Under the pieces are notes generated by a model that ran no database searches, was not told the origin of the DNA, and saw nothing but the letters and a program-made list of their open reading frames with translations. A DNA stretch of 19,853 nt, taken from contig CALCYA010000123.1 of the NCBI GenBank assembly GCA_937906165.1, positions 1 through 19,853 on the forward strand, read 5' to 3'. Shown here piece after piece: positions 15,719 to 19,853 of this stretch. The translations under genes were made by a program, and so were the position numbers. Origin of the DNA: an uncultured Bacteroidales bacterium (GTDB taxonomy: Bacteria; Bacteroidota; Bacteroidia; Bacteroidales; Bacteroidaceae). Position 1 is the first letter of the stretch; the number at the start of each line of letters is the position of its first letter.

Positions 15719-15919
15719 TGAAAGTGATGCAGTCTGTCTTTTACACATTGCTAAATTAGTAATAAAACGGCATTTGTCAATTTTTTGGAGCAAAAAGTGT
15801 AGTGTGGCAAAGTTTAAAGTATGTGAAAACGGGATGCTTGCGTTTCTGTAGCAGTGCCACTTGCATCCGCTTTCTCCCAATTAGGAGGCCTTAATAACCT
15901 TTTATTGGTTTTTTTGTGC

Positions 15920-15927
15920 TATTTTTG
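15920..15927 (+). promoter_or_regulatory. Candidate promoter of the SDR-PAP2 operon (-7 box)
   Basis: TATTTTTG, identical to the box before nrdD, lies 39 bases upstream of the SDR ATG at 15967. No convincing -33 TTTG is present; the upstream sequence is T-rich. Confidence 0.4.
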
Positions 15928-15966
15928 CACGGTATTTACCGAATGTGTTCACAGAAAGTCTTTCCA

Positions 15967-16974
15967 ATGAAAATCCTGGTTACCGGTGCAAGCGGTTTTA
16001 TAGGCAGTTTTATTGTCGAGGAGGGTCTCAAACGGGGGTTTGAGGTCTGGGCCGGTGTGCGCGGAAGCAGTAGCCGCAAGTTCTTGCCTGATGAGCGCGT
16101 GAACTTTGTGCAGCTCGAATTCTCTTCAAAGGCAAGGCTTGTTGAGCAGTTGCAGGCTTTCAAGGCCGGCAACGGCCGCTGGGATTACATTGTGCATGCT
16201 GCAGGTGTAACGAAATGTCTCGATAAAAAGGAGTTTTTCAAGGTCAACTACGAGGGCACAAAGAACTTCGTGGATGCTCTCACCGAGGCGGGTATGCAAC
16301 CGCAGAAGTTCATCTTCCTCAGTTCGTTGAGTATCTTCGGGCCCTTGCATGAGCAACAGCCTTACACTCCCATAAAAGAGAGTGATACTCCGGCACCCAA
16401 CACTGAATACGGCAAAAGCAAGCTGCTTGCCGAGAGGTATATAATTGACAGGGCGGCTTTCCCATACATAATACTGCGCCCCACGGGTGTGTACGGTCCG
16501 CGCGAACGCGACTACTACCAGATGGCTGTGAGCATAAAGAGTCATGTCGATTTTGCAGTGGGGTATAAACCGCAGGTCATAACTTTTATCTATGTGAAAG
16601 ACCTTGTGAAGGCTATCTACCTGTCGATAGAAAAGCCTGTCGAGGGGCGTTGTTACTTCGTGAGCGAGCCACAGGGGTACGACAGCCGTGCCTTCAGCGA
16701 CCTCATACAGCGCGAGCTGGGCATAAAGAGGGTACTGCACATAAAGGCGCCGGTGTGGCTGCTCAAGGTTATCTCGCTCTGTGCCGAGTGTTTCTCTCGT
16801 GTCAGCGGAAAGCCCGGCACGCTCAACAGCGACAAATATATGATAATGAAACAGAGAAACTGGCTCTGCGACACAGCGCCCATTGAAGAGGAACTGGGCT
16901 TCAAGGCCGATTATACGCTTGAGGCCGGTGTCAAGGAGACAATCAATTGGTATAAAAAAGAGAAATGGCTATAA
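15967..16974 (+). CDS. NAD(P)-dependent epimerase/dehydratase/reductase (extended SDR)
   Basis: 335 residues with the N-terminal Rossmann motif G7-AS-G10-FI-G13, an HAAG motif (77-80), FLSSLSIFG around the catalytic Ser, and the active pair Y148/K152 in TEYGKSK. RPTGVYGPRERDYYQM is typical of extended SDRs. Substrates in this family are mainly nucleotide sugars, but include sterols and ceramide-type lipids. The open frame reaches 5' to a GTG at 15916, but the ATG at 15967 starts exactly at the first beta strand and follows the predicted promoter. The last ten bases overlap the PAP2/Aur1-like gene, so translational coupling is likely. That partner makes a lipid or polyprenyl substrate more attractive than a soluble sugar; the exact substrate is not readable from sequence. 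Confidence 0.88.
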   Translation: MKILVTGASGFIGSFIVEEGLKRGFEVWAGVRGSSSRKFLPDERVNFVQLEFSSKARLVEQLQAFKAGNGRWDYIVHAAGVTKCLDKKEFFKVNYEGTKNFVDALTEAGMQPQKFIFLSSLSIFGPLHEQQPYTPIKESDTPAPNTEYGKSKLLAERYIIDRAAFPYIILRPTGVYGPRERDYYQMAVSIKSHVDFAVGYKPQVITFIYVKDLVKAIYLSIEKPVEGRCYFVSEPQGYDSRAFSDLIQRELGIKRVLHIKAPVWLLKVISLCAECFSRVSGKPGTLNSDKYMIMKQRNWLCDTAPIEEELGFKADYTLEAGVKETINWYKKEKWL

Positions 16975-17915
16975 ACTTTATCAAGCGCGAGGAGCCGCAG
17001 ACACGCTTCCTTGCAGTGGAGAAACTGAATCTTCTCTACAACCTGTTCACCACACTGCTCATAATCATCTTCTTCAATAGGCTGAACGACCCGCAGGCAA
17101 TGCTGTTGGGACGTTTCTTCATCGCCTTTGCTACATTTGCAGTGATATATGTATATACAAAGTTCCCGTCGATGGCGACACGGCTGTTGAGAGTGGTGTC
17201 ACAGATGGCGCTGTTGAGCTATTGGTACCCCGACACCTTTGAGTTCAACCGCATATTCCCGAACCTTGACCATCTGTTCGCGACATTGGAGTCCGACCTC
17301 TTCGGCTGTCAGCCTGCGCTGCTCTTTGACCAGGTGTGCAGCGGGCTCTTCTGGCGCGAGGCGTTCAACATGGGCTACTGGCTCTATTATCCGATGATTG
17401 CATTGGTGTCGTTCTATTATTTCTTTTGCCGTCCCAAGGAGGCAGAGCGCTGTACATTTGTGATTATGGCATCTTTCTTCCTCTATTATATTATATATAT
17501 ATTCCTGCCGGTTGCCGGCCCACAGTTCTATTTTCCTGTGATAGGTGAGGAGATAGCTGTTGCCGGTCCCTATCCCGAGCTTGGCGATTACTTCAACCTG
17601 CATCCCGGGATTACCATAGCGCAGGAGGGCAAGGGTGGCCTGTTTACAGAGCTTGTGGGTATGGCACAGGGTGCCGGTGAGCGCCCCACAGCAGCATTCC
17701 CCAGTTCGCATATAGGTGTCACTACAATACTTGTGATGTTGGCATACAGGGCAAAGAAATGGCTCTTTGCGGTGATGTTCCCCGTATATGTGCTGCTTTG
17801 CTGTGCAACGGTGTACATAAAGGCGCATTATCTTGTGGATGCCATTGCCGGTCTTGTGACGGGCGTATTGGTCTACTACCTTACAACGTGGCTGTACAAG
17901 AAATTTGAGGCGTAA
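16965..17915 (+). CDS. PAP2/Aur1-like membrane phosphatase or phosphotransferase
   Basis: 316 residues with about six membrane helices (near 25-38, 48-66, 135-155, 165-182, 250-280 and 292-311). The PAP2 catalytic motifs are present: FPSSH (His249) in ERPTAAFPSSHIGVTT, and H288-YLV-D292 in YIKAHYLVDAIAG. The FPSxH...HYxVD pattern and the divergent first motif resemble the Aur1/Ipt1 inositolphosphotransferase branch (from memory) rather than classical PAP2 phosphatases. Such enzymes act on lipid phosphates or transfer phospho-headgroups, for example to ceramide. The start overlaps the SDR stop by ten bases. A hairpin terminator at 18132 ends the operon. Alternative roles are undecaprenyl-diphosphate or phosphatidate phosphatase. 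Confidence 0.85.
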   Translation: MAINFIKREEPQTRFLAVEKLNLLYNLFTTLLIIIFFNRLNDPQAMLLGRFFIAFATFAVIYVYTKFPSMATRLLRVVSQMALLSYWYPDTFEFNRIFPNLDHLFATLESDLFGCQPALLFDQVCSGLFWREAFNMGYWLYYPMIALVSFYYFFCRPKEAERCTFVIMASFFLYYIIYIFLPVAGPQFYFPVIGEEIAVAGPYPELGDYFNLHPGITIAQEGKGGLFTELVGMAQGAGERPTAAFPSSHIGVTTILVMLAYRAKKWLFAVMFPVYVLLCCATVYIKAHYLVDAIAGLVTGVLVYYLTTWLYKKFEA

Positions 17916-17934
17916 AAGAATATTAAGAGGCAGA

Positions 17935-18131
17935 CTAAAAAGGCTCTTTTGTTGTTACGCTTGCCCGAAAAATACTCATTTACGCTTAGTAAATTAATCC
18001 ACTAAAGTGGCTTTTCCTCCTCGTAGCTCGGCATAGAATGCGGGCACTCTCTGCTCTCGCATTACAGCGTCGGTTGCGTTTTTTCAGGCTTCGCAAGCCT
18101 AAAAATAGCTCTTTTTATCCAACCTCCCTAC
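17935..18131. repeat. Putative foldback element after the PAP2 gene
   Basis: About 200 gene-free bases. The left end (GACTAAAAAGGCTCTTTT) resembles the reverse complement of the right end (AAAATAGCTCTTTTTATCC). Inside are a stem AGGCTT-CGC-AAGCCT (near 18090) and an imperfect stem AATGCGGGCA...TGCTCTCGCATT (near 18035-18065). It may be a decayed non-autonomous element or a structured 3' UTR. The boundaries are approximate. Confidence 0.35.
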
Positions 18132-18172
18132 AAACGTGGGTGACTCATTTTACTTTTGGGTCACCCACGTTT
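18132..18172. terminator. Intrinsic terminator, 13-bp perfect stem
   Basis: AAACGTGGGTGAC (18132-18144), a 15-base loop, and GTCACCCACGTTT (18160-18172) followed by more T. It ends the SDR-PAP2 transcript and insulates the PepSY-like genes downstream. Confidence 0.85.
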
Positions 18173-18364
18173 TTTCGATTTTTTTTGAAAATGGAATGAA
18201 ATTTCAGATTCATTTCATAATTGCATATAATCTTTGCAGTGGAAATTGTTTGAAAGCTGTTGGTGATGGAGAAAAAACAGCGTCTGCGGCAAAGATAAAC
18301 AATTACAATAGTAAACCAAATGAGATAATAAACGTTTTAAACAATAACTAAACAACTGACCATT

Positions 18365-18805
18365 ATGAAAAAGATTTTTGTTTTATTCGTGTTAGCTATT
18401 TCTTTCAGTGCAGCACATGCATTCATCGGTAACGATAAGGTGATTAACAAGAACCAGCTGCCTGCCCAGGCTCAGAGCTTCCTCAACGAGAATTTTGCGA
18501 ATATAAAGATTTCATATGCAAAGCTTGAAACCGATTTCCTTGTGAGCTCATATGAGGTTATGCTTGCCGATGGCACGAAGCTCGAGTTCTCGAACAAGGG
18601 TAACTGGGAAGAGGTTGACTGCCGTTATGGTGAGGTTCCTGCAGCTATAATCCCTGTTCCTTTAAAGAACTACCTCAAGGCCAATTATCCAAATGAAAAG
18701 GTGCTGAAGATTGAGCGTGACCGCAGAGGTTATGACCTGAAGCTCTCGAACAAACTTGAGCTTAAGTTCAACAACGATTTCGAGATTGTGGACATTGATG
18801 ACTGA
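18365..18805 (+). CDS. Secreted PepSY-like domain protein
   Basis: 146 residues with a type I signal peptide (MKKIFVLFVLAISFSAAHA) and a mature part of the Bacteroidetes PepSY-like family (two beta-alpha-beta units): LPAQAQSFLNENFANIKISYAKLETD...YEVMLADGTKLEFSNKGNWEEVDC, then VPLKNYLKANYPNEKVLKIERDRRGYDLKLSNKLELKFNNDFEIVDID. The protein is periplasmic or secreted. PepSY-like proteins are thought to bind or inhibit partners or to sense envelope stress, but no activity is established here. The start follows GACCATT after an A/T-rich leader. AATCTTTG near 18229 is a one-mismatch -7 box. It is 59 bases upstream of a second PepSY-like gene, probably the same operon. Confidence 0.85.
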   Translation: MKKIFVLFVLAISFSAAHAFIGNDKVINKNQLPAQAQSFLNENFANIKISYAKLETDFLVSSYEVMLADGTKLEFSNKGNWEEVDCRYGEVPAAIIPVPLKNYLKANYPNEKVLKIERDRRGYDLKLSNKLELKFNNDFEIVDIDD

Positions 18806-18864
18806 TAAAAGACAAAAGAGACAACTATAAGACTATTTCCAACATTGAAACAACTAAGAAGATT

Positions 18865-19683
18865 ATGAAAAAACTATTTCCAATCATTTTATTCTCGCTG
18901 TTTGCGCTTGTGGCGTGCAGCGATGACGACGATAACAACGTTCCACTCAACAATGCCGTGACAGAGTTCATTGATGCCCGTTACCAGGGAGCGAAAATCC
19001 GCAGTTCGGAGTATGAGAACAACGGTTTTCTTGAGGTTGAGATTCTCCACGACGGCAAGGTAAAGGATGTGTACTTCAACTCGCAGAGCAACTGGGTATA
19101 TACAACTTGGGATGTGAGACGTGCTGATATTCCGCAGCCTGTGTTGAACGCCGTTGCCGAGGCTTATCCCGACTACAGAATCGATGAGGCCGACTTTGTT
19201 GAGCGCGAGACAATAAGCTATTATGCTGTGGAGCTTGACAAGGGTAAGGTGACCATTATGGTATATGTGTCGCCCGACGGTGTTATCCTTGACACCTCTA
19301 CCGGCGAGCCCGGAACAAAACCTATTCTCAGCGATGCTGTCCGCTCATTCATCAGCGAGAACTATCCCAATGCACGCATTGTCAGCTATGAGTACGATGC
19401 CAACGGTTTGCTCGATGTTGACATTGTGGACGGCACTACAGAGAAGGATGTATACTTCGACAGCAATGACAATTGGGTGCAGACCGACTGGGATGTATCT
19501 GTAGACCTTCTGCCCGATGCGGTGTTCCAGGCCCTTGCGACAGCCTATCCGCAGTATGTCATTGACAGCGCCGACTTTGTCCAGCGTCCCGGTGGCGTGG
19601 AGTTCTACGAGGTAGAGCTTGAGAGAGCCGGAGGAGCTGATGTTGTGGTGAATGTTACAGCCGAAGGAGAGATTTTGAAATAA
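18865..19683 (+). CDS. Lipoprotein with two tandem PepSY-like modules, probably surface-exposed
   Basis: 272 residues. The lipobox LVAC gives lipidated Cys18, directly followed by SDDDDN. An acidic run at this position matches the lipoprotein export signal reported for Bacteroidetes surface lipoproteins. Two homologous modules follow: about 30-138 (NAVTEFIDARYQGAKIRSSEYENNGFLEVEI...DVYFNSQSNWV) and about 152-272 (DAVRSFISENYPNARIVSYEYDANGLLDVDI...DVYFDSNDNWV). Repeated landmarks are W-D-V, AYPxYxID-ADFV and a final strand. They arose by internal duplication and are also homologous to the upstream gene. No catalytic motif is visible; a binding or inhibitory role is inferred. It ends 18 bases before a hairpin terminator. 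Confidence 0.87.
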   Translation: MKKLFPIILFSLFALVACSDDDDNNVPLNNAVTEFIDARYQGAKIRSSEYENNGFLEVEILHDGKVKDVYFNSQSNWVYTTWDVRRADIPQPVLNAVAEAYPDYRIDEADFVERETISYYAVELDKGKVTIMVYVSPDGVILDTSTGEPGTKPILSDAVRSFISENYPNARIVSYEYDANGLLDVDIVDGTTEKDVYFDSNDNWVQTDWDVSVDLLPDAVFQALATAYPQYVIDSADFVQRPGGVEFYEVELERAGGADVVVNVTAEGEILK

Positions 19684-19701
19684 ACTATACTGATTGTTTT
19701 T

Positions 19702-19732
19702 AGCCGGCACTGCTTTTTGGGTGGTGTCGGCT
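19702..19732 (+). terminator. Intrinsic terminator
   Basis: AGCCGGCAC (19702-19710), a loop, then GTGTCGGCT (19724-19732) with one G-T pair, followed by TTT. It ends the PepSY-like operon. Confidence 0.75.
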
Positions 19733-19764
19733 TTTCCATGATAGCGATGTAGTTGTTTTTTTAG

Positions 19765-19837
19765 GCTCGCCAGTAAAGTCTGAGTTCACTGCAAAACTCG
19801 GCTCACCGGCAAAGTCTGGGGGCTAAGCAAAAAGTTG
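19765..19837 (+). repeat. Degenerate 18-bp tandem repeats at window end
   Basis: Four adjoining units: GCTCGCCAGTAAAGTCTG (19765), AGTTCACTGCAAAACTCG (19783), GCTCACCGGCAAAGTCTG (19801) and a looser GGGGCTAAGCAAAAAGTTG (19819). Units 1 and 3 match at 15 of 18 bases. No open frame or partner gene is seen before the window ends. Confidence 0.55.
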
Positions 19838-19853
19838 AGTGATTTAGGAAAAG

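Larger units (their letters stand above)
15599..15966. other. Divergent intergenic region between rnr and the SDR gene
   Basis: 368 bases with no gene. It holds foldback copy 5 (15657-15718) on the rnr side. CAAAGTTTA at 15808-15816 reads TAAACTTTG on the minus strand, one base longer than the -7 consensus and a weak candidate rnr promoter. TATTTTTG at 15920-15927 points toward the SDR gene. Confidence 0.5.

Noticed and set aside
15916..15966. GTG start of the SDR gene
   Set aside because: It overlaps the predicted -7 box and adds 17 residues before the Rossmann strand; the ATG at 15967 is the natural start.
18136..18351. 71-codon plus frame before the PepSY-like gene
   Set aside because: It begins inside the terminator hairpin and covers the promoter region; its composition looks random.

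Overview
This looks like a chromosomal segment of a Bacteroidales bacterium (Bacteroides, Prevotella or Muribaculaceae type; genus not resolved). The evidence is lipoproteins with Bacteroidetes-style signal peptides (one with an acidic SDDDD run after the lipidated Cys), predicted promoters of the TAnnTTTG type, starts preceded by A/T-rich leaders rather than strong Shine-Dalgarno sites, PepSY-like secreted proteins, and a large surface protein carrying the DYRRTLYWNP-type C-terminus. No tRNA, rRNA, CRISPR array or intact transposase was found.

Layout. Bases 3-2204: 3' part of a large surface/periplasmic protein fused to Sel1-like repeats. Bases 2205-5940: an accessory-looking, more A/T-rich stretch with a repeat-filled spacer, an unknown lipoprotein, a decayed fabK-like fragment joined to the tail of an oppositely oriented gene, an unknown secreted protein and a four-helix membrane protein. 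Bases 6085-7583 (minus): intact fabK, a 191-bp foldback element, and a 57-aa basic membrane protein. Bases 7837-10632: the anaerobic ribonucleotide reductase nrdD and its activase nrdG. Bases 10633-11252: a cluster of repeats. Bases 11253-13201 (minus): a sensor kinase/OmpR-type regulator pair. Bases 13448-15598 (minus): ribonuclease R. Bases 15967-17915: an SDR reductase/epimerase overlapping a PAP2/Aur1-like membrane enzyme. Bases 18365-19683: two PepSY-like secreted proteins. The window ends in degenerate 18-bp tandem repeats.

How genes work together: NrdG installs the glycyl radical on NrdD, giving dNTP synthesis without oxygen. The kinase and regulator overlap by ATGA and form one two-component system. 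The SDR and PAP2 genes overlap by 10 bp, suggesting coupled action on a lipid or glycan precursor. The PepSY-like pair is probably one envelope operon.

The most notable non-genic signals are: a family of five TGTCAT...ATGACA foldback elements, several of which appear to lie in 5' leaders or between operon genes; a 287-bp block identical between fabK and a truncated divergent paralogue (a gene-conversion or duplication signature); an 88/89-bp direct repeat; and a 191-bp MITE-like foldback in the fabK leader.
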